A stretch of DNA of 64,000 nucleotides, taken from Acanthosepion esculentum. Lineage: Eukaryota; Mollusca; Cephalopoda; Sepiida; Sepiidae. The notes under the pieces are model-generated. The model worked only from the letters and a program-made list of their open reading frames with translations, was not told the DNA's origin and searched no databases. Within the stretch, counting starts at the first letter, position 1, and each line of letters starts with the position of its first letter. Where the stretch lies: positions 60,347,946 to 60,411,945 of the forward strand of contig OZ038500.1 in the NCBI GenBank assembly GCA_964036315.1, given 5' to 3'. This document shows, piece by piece, positions 20,390 to 31,515 of the stretch. The translations under genes and the position numbers were made by a program.

Positions 20390-21235
20390 ATGAGAAGTTA
20401 TCATTATTTACACTATGTATATTCTGACTGGATTTCTTGCATTTGTGACAAAGAATAATAAATGTGAAACGAACCGCCTCCCTACAATTAGGGGTGGAGG
20501 ATCGTCGAAAAAAATGCACCGAGAGAGGCTAGAATGAAATCGGACATGGCTGATCATATATGGAAGGAAACGTGTAGTCATCATCCCCTGTTGAATGAAG
20601 TGAAAATATTGGGCATAAAAAAAACACTGACGAATTAGACGTCTGAAAGAATCAACGATATGCTAGGATCTGCTTAGCAGGCCTAGCGTAGAAATAGGTA
20701 CAATAAGGGAAGCCGTTGATAAAGAAATAATGGCAAATGACAGCAAGTATTCAACTGCGGCAGCAGAAATCAAAACATGGGCGACATCGGCAGCCAAGAT
20801 ATAACAGGCAGCAGTAGTAAAAACTGTAATTAATATGCAACTTAGTATGAAGACTCCAAGTTTACTACAACAGTTTGGAGATTGCTATGGGACAATGGCG
20901 TACTGGATTAAATAGTTTGTGAATTTGATGACATAGTGATTGTATCTACAATCCCTAGATCGGACAATGTGTACTTGCATTCAGTGGAAACACGAAAGAC
21001 ATAACTGAACAGCACTTAATAAAAATAAGAACTATGCGATATCTCTAGACATGAGCAGTGGAACGAGAACAGTCTACAGCCGTATATTAAATAAAGGTTT
21101 CAGTTGACTATTCCCTGTATGTTATGCATGCATAACTCGATATATACCTGAGAAAGACCGGCGGGTTCAACGGTCGAAAGGTTGTCATATCAAAAACAAA
21201 GATAACAATAGTCCGACTAAAACTAGTATGAATAA
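20390..21235 (+). repeat. Penelope-like tail in opposite orientation
   Basis: The block 'caaatgacagcaagtattcaactgcggcagcagaaatcaaaacatg' region (20735-20780) is the reverse complement of 17140-17185. Later come GTGGAACGAGAACAGTCTAC (21059-21078), TTAAATAAAGG and a decayed motif (CTGAGAAAGACCGG ... CGGTCGAAAGG). PLEs are known for tails in direct or inverted orientation at their ends. Confidence 0.6.
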
Positions 21236-21460
21236 ATTTGAGATTCTGAGTGATAGAATTTAAATCTTGAATATATTTGTAGTAATATTTTAATGTTTTA
21301 ACTGCTTTTTTTTTCTATTTATTTTTTTTGGGGGGGATATAAAAATTTAGTCGAAAACGTAAAATTATTCTAATGTTTGTCATGATTTGCAAAGTTATAT
21401 TATCTGCCTATATCTCTGAGATGACGTATTATGATTACTTGCATTATTGAGGATACATAG
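21236..21460. other. No gene seen
   Basis: AT-rich spacer with T- and G-runs near 21306-21337. Confidence 0.5.
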
Positions 21461-21785
21461 TCCAGTAGATAAAATTATATTGCTCTACTGGTCTGCTCAA
21501 AATATTCGCCAAAATGCTTAAAGTCATTGAAGTTGAAGTTATTTGAAACTTCCTTCACAATATTTTGTGTAATATATTACACAAAATATTACAAAATATA
21601 TTACACAAAATATTGTGAAATATATTACACAAAATATTATGAAATATATTACACAAAATATTGGAAAATATATTACAAAAAATATTGCAAAATATATTAC
21701 ACAAAACACTGCAAAAAGCAGAAACGAGTGAATTTTTTTTATACTGTGATCGGCCATCCTTAGGGCGTTTGATCTTTCAAATGAC
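21461..21785 (+). mobile_element. Element with internal ~24-bp minisatellite, copy 1
   Basis: A ~100-bp edge (21461-21565, from 'ccagtagataaaattatattgctctactgg' region to 'gttatttgaaacttcc') leads into tandem units ATATATTACACAAAATATTG. The same edge and array occur inverted at 34437-34950, so the edge and array move together. No ORF apart from low-complexity Y/I/K repeats. The opposite edge is not shared between the two copies. Confidence 0.75.
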
Positions 21786-22930
21786 CTCATATTTGTGTGA
21801 TATTTTATTGGAGATGTGATTTGGGAAATGCCTTAAGTGTATCATCAGAAAATTTAGTTTTAATCATTTATTCTGTTATATTTCGTTCGTATTTAAGATG
21901 TGTTTTATTTCACACTAAAATTGCGTTTAGGCTTCGAATAAGCATTGATATCTTCTTCTCATTCTTATAGTTAGAGTATTCGGAAGCAGGGACACTAAGG
22001 CGAAAGGAGGAAAAAGGATGTTATTTTTGGATTCATGAAAATACTTCATAATTAGACAATAATATTCTATGTACCAGGAAAACATTCCTGTCTTATTCGA
22101 GATAAAAATTCAAATCGGCAATGGATAAAAATCTATTGTCGTATATTAAAATAACATTGTCCTGGGCTACCATTTTTAAAGTAACTCATGAAAAGACGAG
22201 AAATTTGACAACTGAATTATTCACACTATTCCTTCGATTATGGTCGATTTACAGTGAATGTAAGGTGTAAAAAAAATACCATCATATATCATTGAAAGCG
22301 GAATTTTATATCCTACAAAAAAATAAAAACTTCTCTCTTATTCACGTTGAGGAATTCTTTTTACAGCTTTTATTCTGAGAACCCATTTCTTTCCCACAAC
22401 AAGTGCTATAAGGTGAAACATGGCTGTTAGCCACTTAAGTAGTTCATACTTGTAAGTGGTTTTCATACATAGGCCATTTCGACTGTATTTTACGAGTTAT
22501 TCTGTCATTATGATGACAAGTTCTAATGTTTAGTAGTTGAGGTTATGCTTCCCGATTGAGCAATATAATTTGTAACTAGTTACTATTCTTATAGATTAGA
22601 TAGTATCAGCTAATACAATAGTTAGCATTGACGAAACAGAGACTTATTTGAATGTGGACTTTATTTGGATTGTTACGAATCGCTGAAGTGTAAAACAAAC
22701 CAAGAGTGAACAACCCAGAATGAATGATAAAGAATACAGGAATTTGTTTAATGCCTCTATTTTAAAATTTCTTGTTGAATGCTGCAGATAAAAATGCGTC
22801 ATTATGCATCATTTATGCTACTGACATAAGTATTTTGTGTTGTTCGTGTTCTAAGAGGAATACTGTACTGCAATACAAGTTTAAGCGATCTGAATATCCA
22901 TATAGCTTTTGTATTCCTAGTCACTGGGTT
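21786..22930. other. No gene seen
   Basis: AT-rich DNA. A short ORF at 22772-22963 precedes the broken gene family below but shows no motif. Confidence 0.45.
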
Positions 22931-24198
22931 CACGCATTCTTTGCGGAAAGGCTGTCGGAATAGTCTGACGAGCACACCTCTCTTTTTACATGCAGTCTTG
23001 GCGAGCAAACTTAGCAATCCTGTGCTTTCAGCAATTGCTGACCAACTGATTTCTCAGCTAGCGGACTCAGCTGATGTAGCAGAGGCAGATGAGAGAAGGA
23101 TTACTTTCAGTCTGGAAATAGGAGTTTATCTCTGTGGAAATGAATTTGAGCTTCTAGATATTGAATGAACACTTGAGAGCAGTGCGATAAGACAATTTCC
23201 ATGATGTGGTTCCAGGCTATTTGCCTGAGAAACTAGAATAGCCTGGTGTGGATGCGATAAACTATTTGAATAATAAACTGCATAAGATCAGTACTGAGGA
23301 CATTGGCAGATCTTCAGCCCTCATGAGGCTGCAAAGGGTGCTCGATACTCTGATGCATGAATTCAAGAGCAGATTAAGAACGGCAAAATCATGCCTGGCT
23401 TTACTTAAGCTATTCATTCATGCCGAAAGAACAGGAGATTGGAATTTGCATCTTTCAACTATGCAATGAGTGCACCTACAATGGATCATAGAATTGCCTG
23501 AAAATTCAACAGTTCACAGATTACGGGTTTCATTCTGGGCGACGCAGTGAACATTACTGGGCCGATTTGTCAACTTACCTTATTATTGAAAAAGTGATTA
23601 AGATATCCATAAAGAGCAGAAGTGGGTTAACTACAGGACGAGGGTTTACAGTATCAGTGAGATTAGTGTGAACTTATAGCAGGCACACCTGCGTCCGAGT
23701 GCGTGATGTCATGACAACATTGACCTGTCTTGCCCACAGAAACATCGAGCACTACGTAGAGCCGACTAGCGCATATCGAAAGAGTGATCTTGTTGATATG
23801 ACCCTTGGCTTCAATTGGATCTCTCAGCACAACGGCCTTCACCAAATCCAGACAGAACTACGATCAGTATAATCTGGTTTTACAGCATCAGATGATGCTG
23901 GAAAGTTGTGATATTTTCGAGGAGACTGATAAATCTATCCAGAAGAAGCTTGACAAGAAGCTTAGAGAGCTCACTGAAAACTGGTACTCAAATGTGTACG
24001 CTTGTTTAGCTGAAAAGTATGTAAAGATTCATGGTCTAAATGTTCATGTTCAGATTAAAGCTTTGTTTTCAATGCTGGTTGTTCTATTGGAAAAATGCGA
24101 AGATGTAACTCCGTTCTTCAAACGTGAACACACTCCATGTCCAATGTCACGTTTCAAAAGAAAGACAATGTCGTGCTGAAATATCATCTGACCACTGA

Positions 24199-24335
24199 CG
24201 TACCTGAAACTGAAGTCCAAGTACGAAATATGTTTTGATTGTTTTGTAGGATTGTCCATAAAAGACCATGAAGTGACATACTTGAATCTGAAAGCCAAGT
24301 ACGACATCTTTTTTATTGTTATTGTTGTGGGGCAG
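24199..24335 (+). repeat. Small tandem duplication inside the broken gene
   Basis: 'cgtacctgaaactgaagtcc' and 'catacttgaatctgaaagcc' start two ~78-bp units, both in the segment that encodes the YLKLKSKYEICFD-like motif. Confidence 0.5.
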
Positions 24336-24344
24336 ACACCTTTT

Positions 24345-24940
24345 ACACAAGATGGACTCATCCAAAGTATACGTATACTGACAGAGAGAATACCTGCATG
24401 TGGAGATACGTTGAGTCAGGTTGAGAGATACGGAGACATTACACAGGGTGTTCACAGAGAGTTATACGTGAGTCCAGCGAGAGAGATAATTACGGCTTCA
24501 CTTACAGAGACTTGTACATATACTTTCTACTAAGCCTCATTCCTGGACTACTAATCTTCACTTCAAGTCTGTATTCTTACGTTTAATACACTTATTTTTC
24601 TATCTCAATTACTGGCGTTGTTTATTTATTTGTGCAGGATTCCATTCCCGGAAAAATATTATCGGCAGCCGTTGGGTTTATACTATAAACCGAACTGAGG
24701 ATGGTTCACAAGTCTTGTTTTGTAGCTAAAGGATTCTCGCAGATATACGGGGAAAATTATGTAGAAACATTCAGTCCAACAACAAACATGACAACAATCA
24801 GAATTTTTATGCAAATGGCCGCACATTATGGTATGGATATACACCATATGGATGTTAAAGCAGCGTATTTAAATGCTCCAATTGACTATGAAATATACAT
24901 AGAACCGCCATAAGGTTTTGAAAAAGGTGATAGCATTTAG
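24345..24940 (+). mobile_element. Ty1/copia reverse transcriptase fragment
   Basis: 24655-24935 encodes, with one frame change, IIGSRWVYTI-like then RTEDGSQV, FVAKGFSQIYGENYVETFSP, TTNMTTIRI and MDVKAAYLNAPIDYEIYIEP, ending in a stop. These are the N-terminal RT motifs of copia elements (VAKGxxQ..G.DY.ETFSP, DVKxAxLxA). The YVDD motif is not present. The preceding 24350-24640 may be LTR-derived. It interrupts the gene family above between its SIKDHE/SIKDYE segments, so it inserted after that copy existed or as part of its decay. Confidence 0.85.
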
Positions 24941-26258
24941 TAACCCCCTACTTTGAGTGGCTCTTGAGCCTTGTATTGGCTGCAAGATAGTAAGAAAACA
25001 TAACACATAGAAGAAGATAGTGTATCAGAACTCATATATAGAAATTTGATATGTAGAATGTGACAGGTTGACTGCGCCTGGTCTAAATGAATAAGGTGTT
25101 CACAACAAAAGTATAGAGGGTGCTGAAAGGTTTATGGTCTGATTCACTTCCCAAAATGTGATCAAGTGATCAAACATCAGAATTGCTAGGGATGAGCTTC
25201 TTGGTTAGACTGAGAATTTTTCATCACCTCATTGTAAGATTTCACATTTCAACAGTTATGCAGGGTCGTCCATAAAAGACTATGAAGGCCAGCGAATAGC
25301 AGCTCGGATTTCTGCTAATATACAAATCGAGGATTGATTGCATGTTGCTTGTCATCAAGAGTTCTTTCTCTCAAAGGAGAAAAAAAGTTCAATTTGTCAT
25401 GATGTTATGTCGTTCCTTGGAAGCAGACGTTCAAAATGAGAGAGACGAAGACACGGACATTGTTTCTGAAACTCTCAAACTAGCTACTAAAGAAAATGTG
25501 GTGACTATAATAGCTGATGGCACTGGCATCGTTGTTCTCTTACTTTTCCACTTTTCCCCAGACATAGCTTACATCTATATGAGTTTCGAGGGAAAGAAGT
25601 CTCGGGTAAATATGAAAAACCTGCTCAGCATCAGTGAAATTGCAGAGAAGATAAACGCCTATGTTCTGCAAAAATTGCTAGTTATTCACGAATACGGCGG
25701 ACGTGACTCAACGTCAGCTGCAGTTGGGCAAGGGAAATGTGAGACGATCCGGCTTCTTCATAAATCAAAGTGTATCCAGTCGTGTTCAGCTACTTTAGCT
25801 GATGCAACTGCTTCTCCTGCCAAAGTTGCATCTGCGGGGCTGCAGATGTATGGAGGAAAGCCAGATGATACATTGGGCTCCCTCAGAACCATAAAATATA
25901 TGGAATATACCGCAACGTCGACGAAGAAGTTGCTATCTGAAAGACTGCGTTCAAATGAACGGTCAACTTTGTTTCACAATCTCCGTGTCTAGCTTCAAAT
26001 TATGATTTAAAAAACTTTAAGTCATTGCCAAATTGATCTTTGCAGATAGAGATTGGAAATGAGAAGCAGTACTTTAGCCGCAGTTCTTAGCGATCTATAT
26101 CTACTCTTGAGGAACTACTGAAGTTTATACTTTGTAAGTGCAAGATTTTATCCAAGAGTCTTTGCAGTACAAACTTTTGCTCTTGCCGGAAACATGGCTT
26201 CACGTGCGTAACATCATGCAGTGTTTGTAGGGGGCAACGATTGCAGCAATATTATTCT

Positions 26259-26970
26259 GGATCCACAAGAAGAGAAACGATGGGAAGACGATGCTAATAT
26301 ATTTGAACATTTATTTTGTGTTATATCAGGCCATTCACATTGCTCTGTTTGCTATTTTTGGTTGTGGTGTCAGGAACATTTCAATACACGTTTGTGGTAT
26401 CTTATAAGCGTTTTTGATGGAATGTTTTTTTTGTGACTAGTATTTTTTGCGATAGCGTTTGAATTAAAGATTTCAAATTTTATATTTTTGTGTTTTTTAT
26501 ACCAAGGATCACATTTTTGGCAGACATCAAATAGATGTTAAAAGGTATACACACTTTTTAAAACGTCCTCCATTGTCAGTGTGAACCGTCAGTTTGCTTA
26601 GCAAAACAGGACTTTCAGGCCTCAAGTTGCTTAGTCGGTTGCTTGATGTAATGAGTTATTTCTATGTATTTTTGTCTTCGTTCATTAGCCATACCTTGCT
26701 TGTAAGACACACGACCGTCAAGTTTCCTTCGAATAGGTCTTATGTTTTACTGACCAGATGGCCAAAAATGAAGAGCTCAAAGTGTAGGTAAGATTATGCT
26801 GCCAATTTGTCTCTATTAACAATAGTCATAATCTGGAAAAAATCATGTTCTCTGCATCAATGGTTCCTGAAATACAAACCTTCCTTACTTTGTTGTCTTG
26901 TCTTCAACATATACAGATATCACGTGACCATCTTGAAAGCTCCACATAGTGAGAGCAAGGTCTAACTGCA
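26259..26970. other. No gene seen
   Basis: Two short ORFs (26221-26436, 26594-26791) lack recognisable motifs. Confidence 0.45.
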
Positions 26971-26973
26971 ACA

Positions 26974-27424
26974 TATGGGTTGCTCGGAAAAATTCTAAAA
27001 CATTTGACTGACTGTCACCTCTTTCTTTTTATCTCCCCCTGTAGACTGTTTTATTTGTCAAATTAAATTTGACTAATTATTGGTCTGTAAATTGTAGATG
27101 TTTGGCTAGTATATCGGTCACTAATAAGAAAAAAGCTGGTAGTTTTTTGTTTTGTGTTACTTTTAATGTGATCTTCCGTTTCACTGCTCTATAGCATACA
27201 TGGGTCGCTCGGAAGAATTCTAAAACATTTGTCCGACTGTCACCTCTCTCTTTCTATCTCTCCTTATAGACTGTCTTATTTGTCAAATTTAATTTGACCA
27301 ATTATTGGTCTGTAAATTATAGATGTTTGGTTAGTATATTTTCAGTAAGAATAATACAGAGTTTGTAGTTCTTTGTTATGTTATTTTTTTATATCTACTG
27401 TTTCACTGCTCCATACCATACCTG
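26974..27424 (+). repeat. 225-bp tandem duplication, two copies
   Basis: 'gggttgctcggaaaaattctaaaac' (26977) and 'gggtcgctcggaagaattctaaaac' (27202) begin two copies that stay alignable to 'gtttcactgctctatagcatac' / 'gtttcactgctccataccatac'. Roughly 85-90% alike by eye. Confidence 0.9.
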
Positions 27425-27644
27425 ACTACTGATATATGGCAGCTGATGATGGTGAAATACGGGGAATCTTTTACTTCAGGTTCATTATTTCAGATCTGGT
27501 TTGCAAATTAAACCCCATAACTAATTGTTCCCAGGTGGCACAAATGAGGTGTTTTCACCTTACAAAAGAGGAGACTATAACCTTTCTAGAAATGCCATAT
27601 TTAGCTTGGTCACTTTTTTCCCGGTGAGCATTGATATCGATCAG

Positions 27645-27722
27645 ACTGTACGACTATTATTACTACTGCTACTACTACTACTACTACTATTACAACAACT
27701 ACTACTACTACTAACAATAACC
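27645..27722. repeat. (CTA)n-type trinucleotide repeat
   Basis: Imperfect TAC/CTA/TTA triplets that give poly-Leu in one frame, not a protein signal. Confidence 0.9.
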
Positions 27723-27835
27723 TGAAACCACAATAAAAATGTAGCCATAGAAGCACTCGTGAGAAATCGCTGAATACACGGCAAATACCATATCAGTGCC
27801 AACGATTCTCATCTCTTACCAATCCTTACTCAGTG
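27723..27835. other. Spacer, nothing seen
   Basis: Short spacer before a SINE fragment. Confidence 0.5.
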
Positions 27836-27905
27836 ACTGACTTGTCCCGCTAGATCACTTACAACTGAGTAGTGAGTTCGATCCTCACTAGGTTCCCCAT
27901 AATTT
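27836..27905 (+). repeat. tRNA-derived SINE fragment (family S2)
   Basis: 'ccgctagatcacttacaactgagtagtgagttcgatcctcactagg' keeps the B-box GTTCGATCC and the anticodon-arm side of S2. The A-box end is missing. Confidence 0.7.
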
Positions 27906-28555
27906 CAAACCAGAAACTAGAAGATTCATAATAGTTGCACAGTGCATACCGAAAACGGACTACCAATGAAAAGCCCACCCTGCCGCTTATGAGTAGACCA
28001 TGGAGAGAATTTGCCATATAATTGTTACAGTTTTTTGGATACTCTCTTTACTAGTGAGCCAACCAAAATAAGCTGACTCATTTTATAGTTTACCAAGAGA
28101 AGGTTAACCAATCAGAAGACTTAAAATATTCAATCCGATGTGTATAAAGGCGTCCGTTTTTTTTTCTTGTCGGAATATCCACTGCTAACCTGTCAGATGA
28201 AAGACCTAAAGAACTACGCTTTCCTACTCTGACCGAATATTCACTGTCAACCTCTGATATGGAAGACCTTAACAATTATTGAACACCTGCTACTAGATAT
28301 TGTTGTTGTTTTATTGAACAAATTACTTACGTTGATTTTCTACATTCAGACTACGGTGAACATGTATAACAATAATATTTAGATGAAACACAGTGTTGTA
28401 CTTGCAACAACATGATAAAGCCGCTGTACACACATTGTTCATAATGTCAAGTATTGAAGTCATATTCTTAAATATGGATGTCATGCATGGCGCCAAACCG
28501 GTTCAGAAATATGTAATTTATCAGCTGTATTCAACCGCTTCCTAAGATCAATGGT
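27906..28555. other. No gene seen; ~67-bp duplication at 28165-28270
   Basis: 'gaatatccactgctaacctgtcagatgaaagacct' recurs as 'gaatattcactgtcaacctctgatatggaagacct'. Otherwise no structure. Confidence 0.5.
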
Positions 28556-28559
28556 GAAA

Positions 28560-28815
28560 AAAGGCTTTGAGAGAGTAAAGCCTGAGGGTCTAGGCAAAAT
28601 TGTGAACTAGCGCTACGGAATCACAAACAAAAGACTAATAAAATCACTGAAAGCATATGAATTGAGGACTACCACTCAGAAACTGGAATAATTAGCACAT
28701 GTAACTCGAAGGGAAAATAATGACATAATCAAGATGTTAGCATTCCACATCACTTCAGATAAAAGGTTAGGAAGGAAATACCGTCAATATTGGAAAGAGC
28801 GATAAAAGATGCTGA
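28560..28815 (+). pseudogene. LINE RT C-terminal remnant, strongly decayed
   Basis: Plus strand reads LRTTTQKLE-x-LAHVTRRENNDIIKML, resembling the 'R.L.WLGHV.R...N.I.K' segment after the RT core of many LINEs. Multiple stops. Weak evidence. Confidence 0.4.
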
Positions 28816-28991
28816 ACTTAGAAACCTGTTTCCATAATAAAATGTTTGAAGAAAAAGATTTTATAAATTTCACCCGAAAGCAGTACTTGCTGTTTAGATA
28901 ATGAATGCTAATTTTTTTCTTATAAGGAAATGGCTAAGATTACAACTGCCATTACCAATCAACCTCCCTCTCAAATATGATTTTTTAAAGC

Positions 28992-29834
28992 TTTTCACCC
29001 CAGGCAAGGCTGAAAGCCACGAGCACTCAAGGGGTTACAGAGGATTTGGAGCAAGAGCAGATAGGAGTGATAGAGGAAATGATGTGGAGAAGGATAGTAG
29101 ATAAATCAATGCAACTGGAGATGTCGATTGATGTTACATTTGAATAGTTGGAGATTATAGTTGTCAGGGAAACAGGAATAGGGAATGGATTTTCACAGGC
29201 GTGAGGTGCGAGATATGAAGCTATTGGAGTAAAAGAGACGTCTACATTTAACAGTTTCAACAGTGAAAGGGTGGGAACGGGAAACCAGTCTCGTATGACG
29301 CTTGAATTCATGGAGCCTGGGAACCAGCGATAGCAGCTCATCGGAGCAATTACCATGAAAGTATTTGTAAAAGAAACAAAGAGAGGCGACGGCGCGTCTG
29401 TGAGAGAGAGACTGCAGACGAGAAGCCAGATCAGGGCCAATTACATTGCTTACCCGTCTCTGAATATTATCAAGAACACCGAGGCAAACAAAAGGGGCTC
29501 CAGACCATATATGGCAGCAATACTCCATGCAAGGGCGGATGGTTGATTTGTAAATTTGGAGGATCGATTCCGGGGAGAAAAATTCCCTGGCCCGGCACAG
29601 GGAGCCAACTTTTCTTGCGGTGGATGAAGCAATTGACTCAATGTATTTGTTCCATCTCAGGTCAGCAGACAGCGTGAGACCGAGCAGCCGCAGAGAATTA
29701 GACATTCTAATGGGATGCAGGGAAGGGTCCTTGTGTAGATTAATAGAGAGCAGTTTTGTTTTGGAGACATTAAAGTTAACCAGCCAATTAACAGAAGAAG
29801 TTGTACAGAAGAAATAGCGTACCAAACTCTGCAA
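28992..29834 (-). pseudogene. LINE reverse transcriptase, C-terminal half (family A)
   Basis: The longest family A copy: a 213-aa minus-strand ORF (29834 down to 29193). It holds NVSKTKLLSINL near the start (RT domain with the K-T motif), RLLGLTLSADLRWNKYI, STIRPCMEYCCHIWSGAP and SLSHRRAVASLCFFYKYFHG. The YADD catalytic box lies upstream and is absent. The reading frame breaks near 29193. The 3' UTR continues to GCCTTGCCTGGGGTGAAAAG at about 28998-29015. Confidence 0.88.
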
Positions 29835-29839
29835 ATTTA

Positions 29840-30090
29840 GCTTTCATACTAATAGGGAAATCCAGAAATAAATTTACAGGCGTAAATGTGACAAGTACTG
29901 AGAACATGTCCTCCATAGATGTTGTAGCCGCAACCAAGAAAAACACATTTGAGATTTAAGAAGCTAAATGAATACATGGACCACGTGATAGTAATCAGTA
30001 GAATGTGACAGCTCAAGACACCAGTATTATTATTATTCCTTGTTCCGTGTCTCAATAGGAAGTTAGCGATCACAGCTCTCTACAATTTCC
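29840..30090. other. No gene seen
   Basis: Spacer between two LINE fragments, with no motif. Confidence 0.5.
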
Positions 30091-30091
30091 T

Positions 30092-31070
30092 TTCAGGAAG
30101 AGACAGTTGAAATGTATAGGATACATAATGAGGAAAGAGGGTTTGGAAAATGTGATGCATACGGGACAGATTAAAGGAAAGACTGTCAGAGGAAAACAAC
30201 GTATAACCTACCTGAGTAAAGGGATGGCAGAACAGGGCTTAGGAGAGAGAACAGAAAGACAGAATTTATTACGAGCTATAAAGGAGAGGAAATTGTGAAG
30301 AGCCATGATCACCAGGTTATGCGCTGATTTTCTTTGTCCCTCTTGGATTCAGTGTCCTCTGAGTGTCAAATTTTCCAAGCGTTCTTTTCTTATTATTTGC
30401 CCTACAAACTCTCTCTGTTTATAGATTAGATTGTACTTTCTCTTTATAGATTAATTTTTAGGATGCAAATTATAAATTGGAGATACCAAAATCAAACAAG
30501 TAGAAGAATTTAAATATCTGGGAAGTGTTTTAATAGAGGGCAGAGTATCCGACAATGAAATCTGTAGGCGCATTATGATAGCGAAAAATGACTTCCAAAA
30601 GCTAAGCAAAGTATTAAGAAACAGAAAAAATCGTTTGATCAAAAGAAAAGAATATTGAACTTTTATGTAATATCAGTCCTGCTATATGGTAGTGAATATT
30701 GAACAATCTTACAGACTTGAAGCAACAATAGTGTGGTTCTATAGAAGGGTTCTGTGAATGCAATGATCCGGACATCGGCGAAAGTTTAGAAAAATGGGAA
30801 AAAAGGCAATTCTAATTTAAATCAGGAAGAGACAGTCGAAACGTATAGGATACATAATGAGGAAAGAGGGTTTGGAAAATTTGTTTACAGATTAAAGGCA
30901 AGACTGTCAGAGGAAAACAGCGGATAACCTACCTGAGTAAATGGATGACAGAACAAGGTTTAGGAGAGAGAACAAAACGACAGAATTTATTACGAGCTGC
31001 AGAGAGGAAATTGTTAAGAGCCATGATCACCAGCATCCTGAATGGACACTGCACAAAAACGAACAACAAG
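30092..31070 (+). pseudogene. Two overlapping copies of a LINE RT C-terminus (family B)
   Basis: Copy 1 (30092-30325) reads RQLKCIGYIMRKEGLENVMH, IKGKTVRGKQRITYL and ERTERQNLLRA. A more complete copy 2 (30470-31070) starts at KIKQVEEFKYLGSVLIEGRV and RNRKNRLIKRK and then repeats the same block at 30823-31040. Both match the post-RT region of LINEs ('FKYLGS', 'GHIMRKEGLENL', 'GRQR.TYL'). Frameshifts and stops occur throughout. Confidence 0.85.
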
Positions 31071-31328
31071 AAGGAAGATATATCAAAGGAGAAGGACAAT
31101 TATAGTTATTTAATTAGCACCCGCTGCTGTGAACGTAGTTATACGTCAATCGGGAACTTTGCTTGTTGTTGGGGAATATATACGTTTTCCAGACACTTTG
31201 AAAACTCGATCCTGAGAATTTGTGTTATAATCTGACTAGTACATAGTGGTATATTTAAAAAATCAGCGTAGATATCTAGTAGTTTACAATACAATACGAC
31301 CTGATTCATGATGTTTCATATATTGTAG

Positions 31329-31449
31329 GCTTATGGTTACATCACGTTGAAACACCGGTTCTCGTATGATGACAGAAGTTAAGCAATGTCGAGCCAGTTC
31401 AGTACCTAGACGCGTGAACTCTTGGGAATAGCGAGTCCTCTAAGTGTGT
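31329..31449 (+). rRNA. 5S rRNA-derived sequence (pseudogene or SINE head)
   Basis: Colinear with animal 5S rRNA over ~120 nt: 'ggttacatcacgttgaaacaccggttctcg', then 'gaagttaagcaatgtcg', 'agttcagtacctaga', and 'cttgggaatagcgagtcctctaag'. These correspond to the loop A/B region, the internal control region and helices IV/V. Many substitutions rule out a functional gene. The following ~60 bp holds a weak tRNA-like stretch (31453-31515), so a 5S-derived SINE is possible. Confidence 0.78.
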
Positions 31450-31515
31450 ATGTGCGGGCGATGTAGTGGACAATGGCTAGAAATTGTTAATCGGAGAGCA
31501 TGCTTCGAGTTCTCT

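Larger units (their letters stand above)
22935..26258 (+). pseudogene. Broken copy of a large uncharacterised invertebrate protein family
   Basis: Pieces follow in the order of a family I recognise as recurrent predicted proteins in molluscs and cnidarians, name and function unknown. They are LFLHAVLASKLSNPVLSAI (~22980), FIHAERTGDWNLHL (~23425), LFSMLVVLLEKCEDVTPFF (~24065), ICFDCFVGLSIKDHE (~24230) and SSIKDYE (~25265). Then come ERDEDTDIV followed by TIIADGTGIVVLLL (25440-25545) and MYGGKPDDTLGSLR (~25850). The Cys-rich end is CKCKI, C-x4-CSCRKHG, C-x3-C-x2-C (26109-26250). The DxD...DDTDxLxLL region resembles PIN/FEN nuclease motifs (inference). Here DDTD has become DGTG, and several stops and frameshifts occur. 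Confidence 0.75.

Noticed and set aside
25342..25992. Intact gene of 216 codons
   Set aside because: It matches only the middle-to-C-terminal part of a larger family, its ATG arises after a frameshift, and the acidic motif is mutated, so it is a pseudogene piece.
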